Positions 32,741 through 42,026 of a stretch of DNA of 54,856 nucleotides are shown one piece after another. Under the pieces are notes generated by a model. That model was not told the DNA's origin. It saw only the letters and a program-made list of their open reading frames with translations, and searched no databases. The stretch spans positions 136,324 through 191,179 of the forward strand of contig JADLGO010000021.1 in assembly GCA_020849275.1 (NCBI GenBank). Direction: 5' to 3'. The translations under genes and the position numbers were made by a program. The DNA is from Chthonomonadales bacterium. Lineage in GTDB: Bacteria; Armatimonadota; Chthonomonadetes; Chthonomonadales; CAJBBX01. Numbering within the stretch: position 1 is the first letter of the stretch; the number at the start of each line of letters is the position of its first letter.

Positions 32741-35700
32741 GTGACCGAGACAGCAGCGACCGGCGAGGATCGGGCCGGGTCCGGCTTGGCCGACTTCGCG
32801 GCGCCCGTGCGGCGCTGGTTCGCCGGCGCGCTCGGCGCCCCAACGCGCGCGCAGGCGCTTGGGTGGGGGGTCATCCGGAGCGGCGAGCATACGCTGCTGC
32901 TGGCGCCCACGGGCTCCGGCAAGACCCTCGCCGCCTTTCTTCTGGCCATCGAGCGGCTCATGTTCCGCCCGGCTCCGCCTGGCCCCGATCGCTGTCGCGT
33001 CGTCTACCTCTCGCCGCTCAAGGCGCTTGCGGTGGACGTGGAGCGGAACCTGAGGCGCCCGATGGCCGGTATTTCGCGCGAGGCGGAGGCCGAGGCGCTG
33101 GCGTTTCACGTGCCCGAGATCGCGGTCCGTACCGGCGACACGCCTCCTCGCGAGCGCGCGCGTTTCCTGCGCCACCCGTCCGACATCCTGATCACGACCC
33201 CCGAATCGCTCTACCTGATCCTCACGAGCGCGGCGGGCGAGCGGCTCGCGGGCGTCGAGTGCGTGATCGTGGACGAGATCCACGCGATGGTGGCCACCAA
33301 GCGGGGCGCTCACCTCGCGCTCACGCTCGAGCGGCTGGAGGAGGTGTGCCGCCGGCCGTTTCAGCGCATCGGTCTCTCGGCCACTCAGCGCCCCCTGGAG
33401 GAGGTGGCCCGCTTCCTCGGCGGCTACGCCCCGCGGGGCGCCGATGGCGACCCGGCTCCGCGCCCCGTGCGCATCGTCGACGCCGGCGCCTGCAAGGAAC
33501 TCGACCTGCGCGTCGAGGTTGCCGTGGAGGACGCGGCTCGCCGCGCGGCGCGGCCGCGCCCGCCCTCGCGCAACGCCGAGAGCGGCCGTGAGCCGACCGG
33601 CGTGTGGCCGGCGATCCACCCGATGCTGCTCGACCTGATCCGCAAGCACCACTCGACACTGATCTTCCTGAACAGCCGGCGCCTCGCCGAGCGCCTGGCG
33701 GTGGCCCTGAACGACCTGGCCGGCGAGACCATCGTGCACGCGCATCACGGTTCCCTTTCGCGCGAGCAGCGGCTGGAGATCGAGGGGGCGCTGAAGGCCG
33801 GCCGCTTGCCCGCGCTCGTGGCAACATCCTCTCTCGAGCTGGGGATCGACATGGGCGCCATCGACCTGGTCATCCAGGTCGAGTCGCCGCCGAGCGTCTC
33901 AAGCGGCCTCCAGCGCATCGGCCGCGCCGGCCATCGGATCGACGCCGCGAGCAAGGGCATCATCATCCCAAAGCAGCGCGGCGATCTCCTGCCGGCCGCC
34001 GCGCTCACCGATCGGATGCGCGCGGGCGACGTAGAGCCGATGCGCTATCTTCGCAACCCGCTGGACGTGCTCGCGCAGCAGGTCGTCGCGATGGTCGCGA
34101 TGCGCGAGTGGGAGGTAGAGGCGCTGGAGGCAGTTGTGCGCCGCGCCGCGCCGTTCCGCGATCTTGGCGGCGAGCTGCTGCACGGCGTGCTCGACATGCT
34201 CTCGGGCCGCTACCCGGCCGACGGGTTCTCCGAGTTGCGGCCCCGCATCGTCTGGGACCGCGCGGCCGGCAGGCTCCTGCCGCGCGACGGCTCGCGCCAC
34301 CTGGCCGTGCGCAGCGGCGGCACCATCCCGGACAGGGGCCAGTACCCGGTGATGCTCGCGGGCGCGGGTAAGGGCGGACGGGTCGGTGAGCTGGACGAGG
34401 AGATGGTGTTTGAAAGTCGCGTGGGCGACACGTTTCTGCTTGGAGCGAGCACCTGGCGGATCGAGCAGATTCAGCACGACCGCGTGCTCGTGAGCCCGGC
34501 GCCAGGCGTGCCGGGCCGTATGCCGTACTGGCATGGCGACGCGGCCAGCCGCCCGGCCGCGTTCGGCCGGGCCATCGGCGAGTTGGCGCGGACACTGCTC
34601 GCCGAGCCCGAGGCCGACGCGCGGCGGCGCCTTGTGAGCCGGCACGACTGCAGCCCGCGCGCCGCGCGCGACCTGGTGGCGTACCTCCAGGAGCAGGCGC
34701 GCGCGGGCGCCGTGCCGGACGATCGGACGATCGTGGTGGAGCGGTGCCGCGACGAGATGGGCGAGTGGCGGGTCTGCCTGCTCACCCCGTTCGGCGCGCG
34801 GGTCCATGCACCCTGGGCGATGGCGATCGGCGCGCTGGTGCGCGCGCGGACGGGCGCCGAGGCCGACATACTCTGGAGCGATAACGGCATCGTGGTTCGG
34901 TTTCCGGACGCCCTCGAGCCCCCTGAGCCCGATCTGCTGCTGCCGGCGGCGGAGGCTGCCGGCGATCTGGTGGTGCGCCAACTCGCTGTCGGCGGTGGCG
35001 GCGCCCGGCACGTCGGCCAGGGCGCGCCGGTGACCGCGCTGTTCGCCTCGCGCTTCCGAGAGGCCGCCGCGCGCGCGCTTCTGCTCCCGCGCATGCGCCC
35101 CGGCAAGCGCACGCCACTGTGGCAGCAGCGCAAGCGCGCGGCCGACCTGCTGCACGTGGCGGCGGGCTTCCCCGAGTTCCCGATCATGCTCGAGACCTAT
35201 CGCGAGTGTCTGCGGGACGTCTTCGACATGGAGGCGCTGCGCGAGCTCCTGCGCGGGGTGGAGGAGCGCAGCGTTCGCGTCGAGGTGGTCGACACACGGG
35301 CGCCCTCGCCGTTCGCGGCGTCGCTCCTGTTCAGCTACGTCGCCAACTTCATGTACGAGGGCGATGCCCCGCTCGCCGAGCGGCGCGCCCAGGCCCTCAC
35401 CGTGGACCCCGTGCAGCTCCGGCAGCTCCTGGGCGATGTGGAGCTGCGCGACCTGCTGGATCCCCGCGCGGTCGAGGAGGTGGGTCGGCGCGTTGCCCGG
35501 CAGGAGCCGGAGGCGGCGGCGCGGAGCGCCGACGACGTGCACGACCTCCTGCGGGCGCTCGGCGATCTCTCGCTCGAGGAGATCTCGGGCCGCTGCGCCG
35601 AGCCGGGAGCGCTCGCTGGCTGGCTGGCCTGCCTCGAGGCCGGAGCGCGCGCCTGCCGGGTGACAGTGGCCGGTTGCCAGCGCTGGATCGCCTCCGAGGA

Positions 35701-37354
35701 CGCCGCGCGCTATCGTGACGCGCTGGGAACCGCCCTGCCCACCGGGCTGCCTCCGGCCCTGCTTGAGCCGGCCAACGCGCCCACGCGCGACCTGGTGGCT
35801 CGCTACGCCCGCGCGCACCTGCCCTTTCGCGCCGGGGATGTCGCCGCGCGGCTCGGGCTCGGCATGGAAGCGGTGACGCGAGCGCTGGAAGAGCTGGAGG
35901 CCGACGGAACGGTGGCGCGGGGCGAGTACCTCCCGGGCGGAAGCGGGCTCGAGTGGTGTCACGCGGCCGTGTTGCGGGCGCTGCGGCAGCGGTCGCTCTC
36001 GCTCGTTCGCGGCGAGGTGGAGCCCGTCGAGCCCGAGACCTATGTCCGGTTCCTGCTGGCCTGGCAAGGCATTCAGGAGCCATCGGACCCGCGGGCAGAC
36101 CCGGCGCTCGCGCGCTCGCGAGCGCGAGGCTCCGCCGAGGGGCGTCTACTGGAGGCAGTGGGGCAGCTTCAGGGGTACGCCATACCGGCGTCCGCGCTTG
36201 AGGCGCACGTCCTGCCGGCCCGTGTGCCGGGCTACGACCCGCGCGACCTGGACACGCTCATGGCGGCCGGCGAGGTCGTCTGGGCCGGCGCCGGGTCGCT
36301 GGGGGAGCGCGACGGTCGCGTGCGCCTCTTCCTGCCTGAGGATGTGGAGCGGCTGACGGCAGCCCTGGCGATGGCGAGCGGGCCGGGCCCCGGCGGCCCG
36401 GTCCACGACGGCATTCGCCGCTCCCTGGCAGAGCGCGGCGCGCAGTTCTACCCTCAGCTCGCCCAGGCGGTCGGCGGATTCCCTCCCGAGATGCTCGCCG
36501 CGCTGTGGGAACTGGTGTGGGCGGGGGAGGTGACGAACGACACCCTTCGTCCGTTGCGCGCGCGGCTCCATCCGGAGGTGGGTACGCGCGCTCGCCGCCT
36601 GGCCGAGCGGGGTGTGCGGCTGCCCTCTCGCGCCCGGGCCGCAGCCGGCGGCGCCGCCGGGGGCGGTCTGCGCTCCGCGCCGCCGGAGGCCGCCGGCCGC
36701 TGGTCACTCGTGCGCGCGCCGGAGGCGGAGGTAGCGATCGGGGCCGACCCCACGGACAGCATCGCCGCGCTCACGGGACAGCTTCTGCGGCGCGGCGGTC
36801 TCCTGACGCGCGACGGTCTGGCCGCGGAGCTTGAGAGGGCCGGGGCCGTCGCCGGCGTCCTGGGCGTCGCGCGCGCGATGGAGGAGGTAGGCCACTGCCG
36901 GCGCGGGTACTTCGTGGCAGGCCTCGGCGCCCATCAGTATGGCCTGCCCGCGAGCGTCGAGCGGCTACGCGGCCTGCGCGTGCCGGGCTCCGGTCATCCG
37001 GTGGCCGTCCTGGCCGCCACGGATCCGGCCAACCCCTACGGCGCGTCGCTCGCGTGGCCGGAACTCAACGCCCCGCGACGGCCCGGGCGCGCGGCCGGCG
37101 CCCGGGTCGTCATCGTCGATGGCGCGCTGGCAGCCTGGCTCGGGCCGTCGGGTGACATGCTGTGGTTCGGTACGGACCTGGAGAGCGCGGCCCACGTCGC
37201 CGGCGCGCTGGCGCGGTGGGAGCGCGGACCGGATCGGGCCGGCGCGATCGTCACGTCGGTCAACGGAGGGCCGGTGGCGGGCTCGCCCATGGCCGGCGCG
37301 CTCGCGGCGGCTGGCTTCACCCTCGGCAGCGCGGGCGCCCTCCTGCGTCCCTGA
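32741..37354 (+). CDS. lhr: Lhr family ATP-dependent helicase, full length
   Basis: Superfamily 2 3'-5' helicase, 1537 residues, matching the roughly 1500-residue long form (Lhr core plus C-terminal extension). GTG 32741 has GGAGG five bases upstream; an in-frame GTG at 32696 would add 15 residues. Motifs: APTGSGKT at residues 55-62, VIVDEIHAM (DEIH box), SATQRP, HHGSLSREQRLEIE, VATSSLELGIDMG, and QRIGRAGHR. The core winged helix and Lhr-specific DSE region follow (WEVEALEAVVRRAAPFR). The C-terminal half ends with the FTLGSAGALLRP tail. Role: repair, possibly of alkylation or crosslink damage. It stands alone on the plus strand inside a leftward glycosyltransferase region. Confidence 0.95.
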   Translation: MTETAATGEDRAGSGLADFAAPVRRWFAGALGAPTRAQALGWGVIRSGEHTLLLAPTGSGKTLAAFLLAIERLMFRPAPPGPDRCRVVYLSPLKALAVDVERNLRRPMAGISREAEAEALAFHVPEIAVRTGDTPPRERARFLRHPSDILITTPESLYLILTSAAGERLAGVECVIVDEIHAMVATKRGAHLALTLERLEEVCRRPFQRIGLSATQRPLEEVARFLGGYAPRGADGDPAPRPVRIVDAGACKELDLRVEVAVEDAARRAARPRPPSRNAESGREPTGVWPAIHPMLLDLIRKHHSTLIFLNSRRLAERLAVALNDLAGETIVHAHHGSLSREQRLEIEGALKAGRLPALVATSSLELGIDMGAIDLVIQVESPPSVSSGLQRIGRAGHRIDAASKGIIIPKQRGDLLPAAALTDRMRAGDVEPMRYLRNPLDVLAQQVVAMVAMREWEVEALEAVVRRAAPFRDLGGELLHGVLDMLSGRYPADGFSELRPRIVWDRAAGRLLPRDGSRHLAVRSGGTIPDRGQYPVMLAGAGKGGRVGELDEEMVFESRVGDTFLLGASTWRIEQIQHDRVLVSPAPGVPGRMPYWHGDAASRPAAFGRAIGELARTLLAEPEADARRRLVSRHDCSPRAARDLVAYLQEQARAGAVPDDRTIVVERCRDEMGEWRVCLLTPFGARVHAPWAMAIGALVRARTGAEADILWSDNGIVVRFPDALEPPEPDLLLPAAEAAGDLVVRQLAVGGGGARHVGQGAPVTALFASRFREAAARALLLPRMRPGKRTPLWQQRKRAADLLHVAAGFPEFPIMLETYRECLRDVFDMEALRELLRGVEERSVRVEVVDTRAPSPFAASLLFSYVANFMYEGDAPLAERRAQALTVDPVQLRQLLGDVELRDLLDPRAVEEVGRRVARQEPEAAARSADDVHDLLRALGDLSLEEISGRCAEPGALAGWLACLEAGARACRVTVAGCQRWIASEDAARYRDALGTALPTGLPPALLEPANAPTRDLVARYARAHLPFRAGDVAARLGLGMEAVTRALEELEADGTVARGEYLPGGSGLEWCHAAVLRALRQRSLSLVRGEVEPVEPETYVRFLLAWQGIQEPSDPRADPALARSRARGSAEGRLLEAVGQLQGYAIPASALEAHVLPARVPGYDPRDLDTLMAAGEVVWAGAGSLGERDGRVRLFLPEDVERLTAALAMASGPGPGGPVHDGIRRSLAERGAQFYPQLAQAVGGFPPEMLAALWELVWAGEVTNDTLRPLRARLHPEVGTRARRLAERGVRLPSRARAAAGGAAGGGLRSAPPEAAGRWSLVRAPEAEVAIGADPTDSIAALTGQLLRRGGLLTRDGLAAELERAGAVAGVLGVARAMEEVGHCRRGYFVAGLGAHQYGLPASVERLRGLRVPGSGHPVAVLAATDPANPYGASLAWPELNAPRRPGRAAGARVVIVDGALAAWLGPSGDMLWFGTDLESAAHVAGALARWERGPDRAGAIVTSVNGGPVAGSPMAGALAAAGFTLGSAGALLRP

Positions 37355-37363
37355 CGGGTCGCC

Positions 37364-38503
37364 CTACGTCGCCGGCCCGCCAGCCTCGCCGAGTGCCTGG
37401 CGGTAGACCTCCATCGTTCGGCGCGCCACCGCGTCCCACGAGCGCTCGCGCGCGTACGCCGCGGCGCGGGTCGAGAGCTCGGCCCGCCGCGTGTCGTCGC
37501 CGAGGAGCGCGGTGAGCCGGTCGCCGAGAGCCTGCGCGCTGCCGTGAGGGAAGAGCTCGATGCACGCTTCGTTCGCGGCGATCTCGCGGAAGCACGCGTG
37601 GTCGGCTGCCAGGATGGGGCGACCGTGCGCTAGCGGGACGGTGACCGAGTAGGACCCCGTCGCCTGGAGGTGCGGCACGGCGACTACGTCGGCGGCGGCC
37701 ATGGCGTCGGCCACCTCCGCCTCGGGCAGGTAGCCGGTCACCACCACCCGGTCGGCCAGACCGGCCCGACGCGCGTGCTCCAGCAGGCCCGCCAGATACG
37801 GTGCCTCGTCGGCCGTGCGCGATCCCCCGGCGACGACCAGCACCACGTCGTCCGGCAGCGATGGGAGCGCCTCCATCACCAGTTCGTAGCCCTTGAACAT
37901 GGTGGCATAGCCGAACACGGTGACCGTCCGGGCTCGCTGGAGCCCGTGGCGCTCCCGGAACGCGCGCCCTCCGGTGGGCGCCGGAGCCGCGGGCGCGATG
38001 CCCGCCGCGATGGTGTGGACCCGCTCCGGACGGGCGCCACGCCGGATGAGCGTCTGACGGCCCTCCTCCGTGTGCACGATGACCGGGTCGCGAAGAAAGG
38101 GAAGGCTCTCCACATCGCGACGATAGCGTGGATGACGCGACAGGAGCAGCTTGGCCAGGCGGTGCGCTGGGCGGATCTCGTAGGGCACCCGCAGCATCTC
38201 GGCGAAGGTGTACGTGGTGTGTGCGGTGACGACGACGGGTCGCGTCAGGGCGTTGCGAAGGGAGCGCCAGCGCGAGCGGCCGGGCAGCACGCCCCCCCAG
38301 AAGGAGTGCTCATGCTGGATGTGCACCACGTCGGCGCGGTCGAGTTGTTCGGCCATCTCGCTGTAACGGTGAGGCTCGTGCCGACCCGGCTCCACCGGCA
38401 CGACCTCGAGCTCGACCAGGCCGCGCAGCGCCTCCGCCAGGCCGCGGGAGTACGCGGCGATCCCGCAGCGATCGCCGATCGTGGCATGGAGCGCGACCCT
38501 CAT
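37364..38503 (-). CDS. Glycosyltransferase family 1/4, degenerate EX7E motif
   Basis: 379 residues from ATG 38503 (ATGA overlap with the upstream GT2). [52 protein letters not shown] match the paralogues on the other side of lhr. The donor half has TVFGYATMFKGYELVMEAL and VPHLQATGSYSVTVPLAHGRPILA, where neither EX7E glutamate is kept although the fold-defining sequence is otherwise intact. Its stop lies nine bases from the lhr stop (convergent). A longer open frame upstream is the antisense of the GT2 gene. Confidence 0.88.
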   Translation of the reverse strand: MRVALHATIGDRCGIAAYSRGLAEALRGLVELEVVPVEPGRHEPHRYSEMAEQLDRADVVHIQHEHSFWGGVLPGRSRWRSLRNALTRPVVVTAHTTYTFAEMLRVPYEIRPAHRLAKLLLSRHPRYRRDVESLPFLRDPVIVHTEEGRQTLIRRGARPERVHTIAAGIAPAAPAPTGGRAFRERHGLQRARTVTVFGYATMFKGYELVMEALPSLPDDVVLVVAGGSRTADEAPYLAGLLEHARRAGLADRVVVTGYLPEAEVADAMAAADVVAVPHLQATGSYSVTVPLAHGRPILAADHACFREIAANEACIELFPHGSAQALGDRLTALLGDDTRRAELSTRAAAYARERSWDAVARRTMEVYRQALGEAGGPAT

Positions 38504-39384
38504 GGCGGTCCCGGCTTCCCGCGCCCGCGCAGCAGGGCGTCGCGCCAGCGAACGCCGGTGATCCGGGCAGCTCGCCCGGCCAGGGCTCCCAGGCCGAGAA
38601 CGCGCAGCAGCAGCGCCGCCGCGAGGCCGTGGTGCTTGCGGAAGTAGACGAACTGGGCGCGGTAGAAGCGCCGCATCGCGCCCAGCGCGTCCTGGCGGAC
38701 GCTGCCCATCCATACGTGCAGCACGCGCGCCTCGGGGACGTAGACGGCGCGCCACCCGGCCTTCCGCGCGCGCCGGCAGAAGTCCACCTCGTCGAAGAAC
38801 ATGAACAGGTCCTCGTCCAGGCCGCCGATCCGATCCAGGACCTCGCTGCGCGTCATCAGGCACGCGCCGCAGATGACGTCGACGTCGGCCATCCCGGTGA
38901 AGTCCGTCCGGCCGTACGACTGCAAGTCGTACCGGGCGCGGTAGAGATTGTGCAGGCCCAGGACGCCGACGGCCTCGCGGAGCACGCCCGGGAAGCAGGA
39001 GCCGGTGGGCGCCGGCTCGCCCGTCGGGGTCAGGAGCATCGGCCCGACCACGCCCACGTCGCGATGCTCGTCCAGGAAGGCCATCAACCGCTGCAGCGCC
39101 CCCTCGCGGACCTCGGTGTCCGGGTTGAGCAGCACGACGTAGCGCCCGCGTGCGAGCGCGATGCCCTGGTTGTTCCCGCGGCAAAAGCCCGCGTTCTGGC
39201 GGTTCTCCACGAGCCGCGCGCCCGGGAACTCGGCGCGAACCATCGCCGCGCTGTCGTCGCGTGAAGCGTTGTCGACGACGATCACCTCATATCGAACGCC
39301 GTCGAGGGTCTCGTGGAGGGAGCGCAAGCAGTTGCGGAGCAGGTCGCGCACGTTCCAGTTCACGATGATGACGGACAGGTCCAT
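38500..39384 (-). CDS. Glycosyltransferase family 2 (rhamnosyltransferase-like)
   Basis: GT-A fold inverting enzyme, 294 residues from ATG 39384 ([20 protein letters not shown]); an in-frame start at 39471 would add a low-complexity leader. [39 protein letters not shown] (metal-binding DxD equivalent is NPDTE), and [23 protein letters not shown] are typical of WbbL-type rhamnosyltransferases. The C-terminal helix may anchor it to the membrane. It is the first gene of a two-gene leftward operon with the GT at 37364. Confidence 0.93.
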   Translation of the reverse strand: MDLSVIIVNWNVRDLLRNCLRSLHETLDGVRYEVIVVDNASRDDSAAMVRAEFPGARLVENRQNAGFCRGNNQGIALARGRYVVLLNPDTEVREGALQRLMAFLDEHRDVGVVGPMLLTPTGEPAPTGSCFPGVLREAVGVLGLHNLYRARYDLQSYGRTDFTGMADVDVICGACLMTRSEVLDRIGGLDEDLFMFFDEVDFCRRARKAGWRAVYVPEARVLHVWMGSVRQDALGAMRRFYRAQFVYFRKHHGLAAALLLRVLGLGALAGRAARITGVRWRDALLRGRGKPGPP

Positions 39385-39526
39385 CGGCTCTGACGCAACC
39401 TCCTGCGTATGACGCAACCGGCCGGGCGCCGGGGCGAGCCCGGCCGGCCCTGTGGGTGTCGGCTGCTCCACAGGATACGGACAGGCGGAGCGTGTCTCCT
39501 CCCCTGACCTGGCTGGCCGGTCCAGG

Positions 39527-39556
39527 TTGCCTCGGCGTGTCCATATGGGTTATACT
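39527..39556 (+). promoter_or_regulatory. Predicted promoter for rpmE
   Basis: TTGCCT (39527-39532), 18 bases, TATACT (39551-39556), 49 bases before the ATG. It lies in the 221-base gap between the divergent GT2 gene and rpmE; I see no equally good promoter for the GT2 direction. Confidence 0.6.
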
Positions 39557-39605
39557 ACTGCCTGCAACCGGCATTGTGCTTCGCGCCGACCGAGGTGGAA
39601 CAAGG

Positions 39606-39806
39606 ATGCGAGAGGGCATACACCCGAAATACGAGAAGGCTGTCGTGACGTGCGCGTGCGGCAACACGTTCGAAACGCGCTCAACGAAGCCCACCATACG
39701 CGTGGAGATCTGCTCCAACTGCCACCCGTTCTACACGGGCAAGCAGAAGATCGTGGACACCGAGGGGCGGGTGGAGAAGTTCCTTCAGAAATACAAGATG
39801 AAGTAG
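39606..39806 (+). CDS. rpmE: Ribosomal protein L31 (zinc-binding form)
   Basis: 66 residues, [20 protein letters not shown]. Cysteines C16, C18, C36 and C39 form the zinc ribbon, so this is the zinc-containing (C+) type; the family signature [14 protein letters not shown] is complete. Longer in-frame starts upstream precede the promoter and are rejected. First gene of rpmE-DUF1385-prfA-prmC, an order also seen in Firmicutes-type genomes. Confidence 0.97.
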   Translation: MREGIHPKYEKAVVTCACGNTFETRSTKPTIRVEICSNCHPFYTGKQKIVDTEGRVEKFLQKYKMK

Positions 39807-39816
39807 GCGTCCCGCC

Positions 39817-39848
39817 GAGCGCCGCGTCCGGTGCGGAGACGGGCGCTC
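39817..39848 (+). other. Hairpin between rpmE and the DUF1385 gene
   Basis: GAGCGCC (39817-39823) pairs with GGCGCTC (39842-39848), with further pairing inside (GTC/GAC). It ends about nine bases before the ribosome-binding site of the next gene. It could partly terminate or stabilise the rpmE transcript; no T-run follows. Confidence 0.4.
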
Positions 39849-39866
39849 TCGCCGCCGAGGAGTTGC

Positions 39867-40835
39867 ATGGGAGACTACCTGCAGTACGGCGGCCAGGCCG
39901 TCATCGAGGGCGTGATGATGCGGAGCCCGCGGTTCGTGGCCATCGCCTGCCGGCGGCCCGACGGTGGCATCACCGTGCACGAGGAGCCGATCAGCGGGTC
40001 GATCCTTGGCCGGCTCCGATGGCTCAACCGGCCGCTCCTCCGTGGGACCCTGGCCCTCGTGGACGCGATGGTGCTCGGGATGCGCGCGCTGCGCTTCTCG
40101 GCAAGCGTGCAGGCCGAGGCGATCGGTGGCTGCGCGGCCGAGGCGGGCGCGTCGACGTCACCGCGTGGTCGGCTCAACGACATCTGGATCGCCGGCACGC
40201 TCGCCTTCGCCTTCGTTTTCGGCACCACGCTGTTCATTGCGCTTCCCACGCTAATGACCCAGCTTGTCCAGGCGCGCCTGGGCATCGGAGGCAGCGTGGC
40301 TCGAAACGCGGTCGATGGCGTGATCCGCATCGCAATCTTCCTTGGCTACATCGGGCTGATCTCGCGCATGGAGAACATCCGCCGCGTTTTCCAGTACCAT
40401 GGGGCCGAGCACAAGGCGATCAACACCCTCGAGGGCGGGCGGCCGCTGGTGATGGAGGCCTGCCTGATCGCGTCGCGCATCCACCCTCGCTGCGGCACGA
40501 GCTTCGTTATCGTGGTGCTGCTGGCCAGCATTCTGGTGCATTCGCTCTTCCCACGGCCGGACGCGGCGCCGGTGCGCATCGCCCTGCACACGGCCCTGAT
40601 CCCGGTCGTGGCGGGGCTCGCCTACGAGATCATCAAGATGGCCGGCCGGATGCGCAACGCGACCCCCTTGCGCGTGCTGCTGGCCCCGGGTCTCTGGAGC
40701 CAGCGACTGACGACGCGCGAGCCCGACGCGGAGCAGGTCGAGGTTGCCCTCTGCGCCCTGAACGCCGTGCTGGCGCGCGAGGAGGGCAGGGAGCCCGCGC
40801 TGCCGGAACCCGGCGTGCCCGCCGCCGTCGCCTAG
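39867..40835 (+). CDS. DUF1385 family membrane protein
   Basis: 322 residues from ATG 39867 with GAGGAG seven bases upstream. Family signatures: YGGQAVIEGVMMRSPRFVA at the N-terminus, RRVFQYHGAEHKAINTLEGG in the middle and IHPRCGTSFVIVVLLASI. Three or four membrane helices. The histidine and cysteine motifs suggest metal binding, but no function has been established. It is commonly found next to prfA and prmC. Confidence 0.93.
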   Translation: MGDYLQYGGQAVIEGVMMRSPRFVAIACRRPDGGITVHEEPISGSILGRLRWLNRPLLRGTLALVDAMVLGMRALRFSASVQAEAIGGCAAEAGASTSPRGRLNDIWIAGTLAFAFVFGTTLFIALPTLMTQLVQARLGIGGSVARNAVDGVIRIAIFLGYIGLISRMENIRRVFQYHGAEHKAINTLEGGRPLVMEACLIASRIHPRCGTSFVIVVLLASILVHSLFPRPDAAPVRIALHTALIPVVAGLAYEIIKMAGRMRNATPLRVLLAPGLWSQRLTTREPDAEQVEVALCALNAVLAREEGREPALPEPGVPAAVA

Positions 40836-40850
40836 CCGCCGACCATCACC

Positions 40851-40908
40851 CGGGGTCGCCCTCGCCACCGTTCGCCGGTTGCGGGGGCGCTCTTGCGTGT
40901 CGACCCCG
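40851..40908 (+). other. Inverted repeat in the prfA leader
   Basis: CGGGGTCG (40851-40858) and CGACCCCG (40901-40908) are perfect complements separated by 42 bases; a smaller hairpin CCCC/GGGG overlaps the right arm. Present in the 109-base gap before prfA. Meaning unclear. Confidence 0.3.
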
Positions 40909-40944
40909 TTCCGGTAGGGGACGAGCGCGACCTGGAGCAACACA

Positions 40945-42021
40945 TTGCCACTGGAACCCGCCATACCGAAACTGGATGAGCTCGAAGCCCGTTACGAAGC
41001 GCTTGCGCAGCAGATGATGACGCCGGAGGTCGCCGCCGACCCGCACCAGTATCACCGGATCAACAAGTCCTGGAGCGATCTAACGGAGGTGGTGGAGGCC
41101 TATCGCGAGTACCGCGGCGTCTGCCGGGAGATCGTCGATACCGAGGAGTTGCTCGCCGACGCCGAGATGCGCGAGCTGGCTCAGGCCGACCTGGAGGCGT
41201 TGCGCCCGCGCCTGGGCGCGCTCGAGGACCGGCTGAAGCTGCTCCTGATGCCGCGCGACCCGAACGACGAGAAGAGCGTGATCGTCGAGATCCGGCCGGC
41301 GGCCGGCGGTGAGGAGGCCGCGCTCTTCGCGGGCGACCTTCTGCGCATGTACACGCGCTACGCCGAGCGCCGCGGCTGGAAGGTCGAGGTGATGAGCGCC
41401 CAGGAGACCGGCATCGGCGGCTTCAGCGACGCCGTGCTCTCGATCCAGGGCAGGGGAGCCTATAGCCAGCTGAAGTTCGAGAGCGGCGTTCACCGCGTGC
41501 AGCGCGTCCCGGTCACCGAATCGAGCGGCCGCATCCACACCTCGACGGTCACCGTGGCCGTCCTGCCCGAGGCCGAGGAGGTGGAGGTGCAGATCAACCC
41601 AAACGACATCGACATGGACGTCTACCATTCCTCGAGCGCCGGCGGCCAGAACGTCCAGAAGGTCGCTACAGCCATCCGGATCCTGCACAAGCCCAGCGGC
41701 ATCGTCGTGACGTGCCAGGACGAGCGCAGCCAGCTACAGAACAAGGAGAAGGCGATGCGGATGCTGCGCGCCCGGCTCTACGAGCGCGAGTTGAGCGCGC
41801 GCACCGCCGAGCGCACCGAGACCCGGCGCTCGCAGGTGGGCTCCGGCGATCGATCGGAGAAGATCCGCACGTATAACTTCCCGGATGGACGCGTTACGGA
41901 CCACCGCGTCGGCGTGACCATCTACAACATGCCGCAGATTCTTGACGGCGGGCTCCAGCCGTTCGTTGACGCGCTGGTGACCGCCGATCAGGCCGATCGG
42001 CTGGGGGGCAGCGAGGGGTAG
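40945..42021 (+). CDS. prfA: Peptide chain release factor 1
   Basis: 358 residues, normal length, TTG start with GGAG eight bases upstream. Recognises UAA and UAG stop codons. The catalytic GGQ motif lies in SSSAGGQNVQKVATAI; the stop-codon-reading region is VPVTESSGRIHTS, which differs from the textbook PAT/PxT tripeptide form only in context (PVTE). The C-terminus (RTYNFPDGRVTDHRVG) is canonical. prmC, which methylates the GGQ glutamine, follows after five bases. Confidence 0.97.
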   Translation: MPLEPAIPKLDELEARYEALAQQMMTPEVAADPHQYHRINKSWSDLTEVVEAYREYRGVCREIVDTEELLADAEMRELAQADLEALRPRLGALEDRLKLLLMPRDPNDEKSVIVEIRPAAGGEEAALFAGDLLRMYTRYAERRGWKVEVMSAQETGIGGFSDAVLSIQGRGAYSQLKFESGVHRVQRVPVTESSGRIHTSTVTVAVLPEAEEVEVQINPNDIDMDVYHSSSAGGQNVQKVATAIRILHKPSGIVVTCQDERSQLQNKEKAMRMLRARLYERELSARTAERTETRRSQVGSGDRSEKIRTYNFPDGRVTDHRVGVTIYNMPQILDGGLQPFVDALVTADQADRLGGSEG

Positions 42022-42026
42022 CGCCG

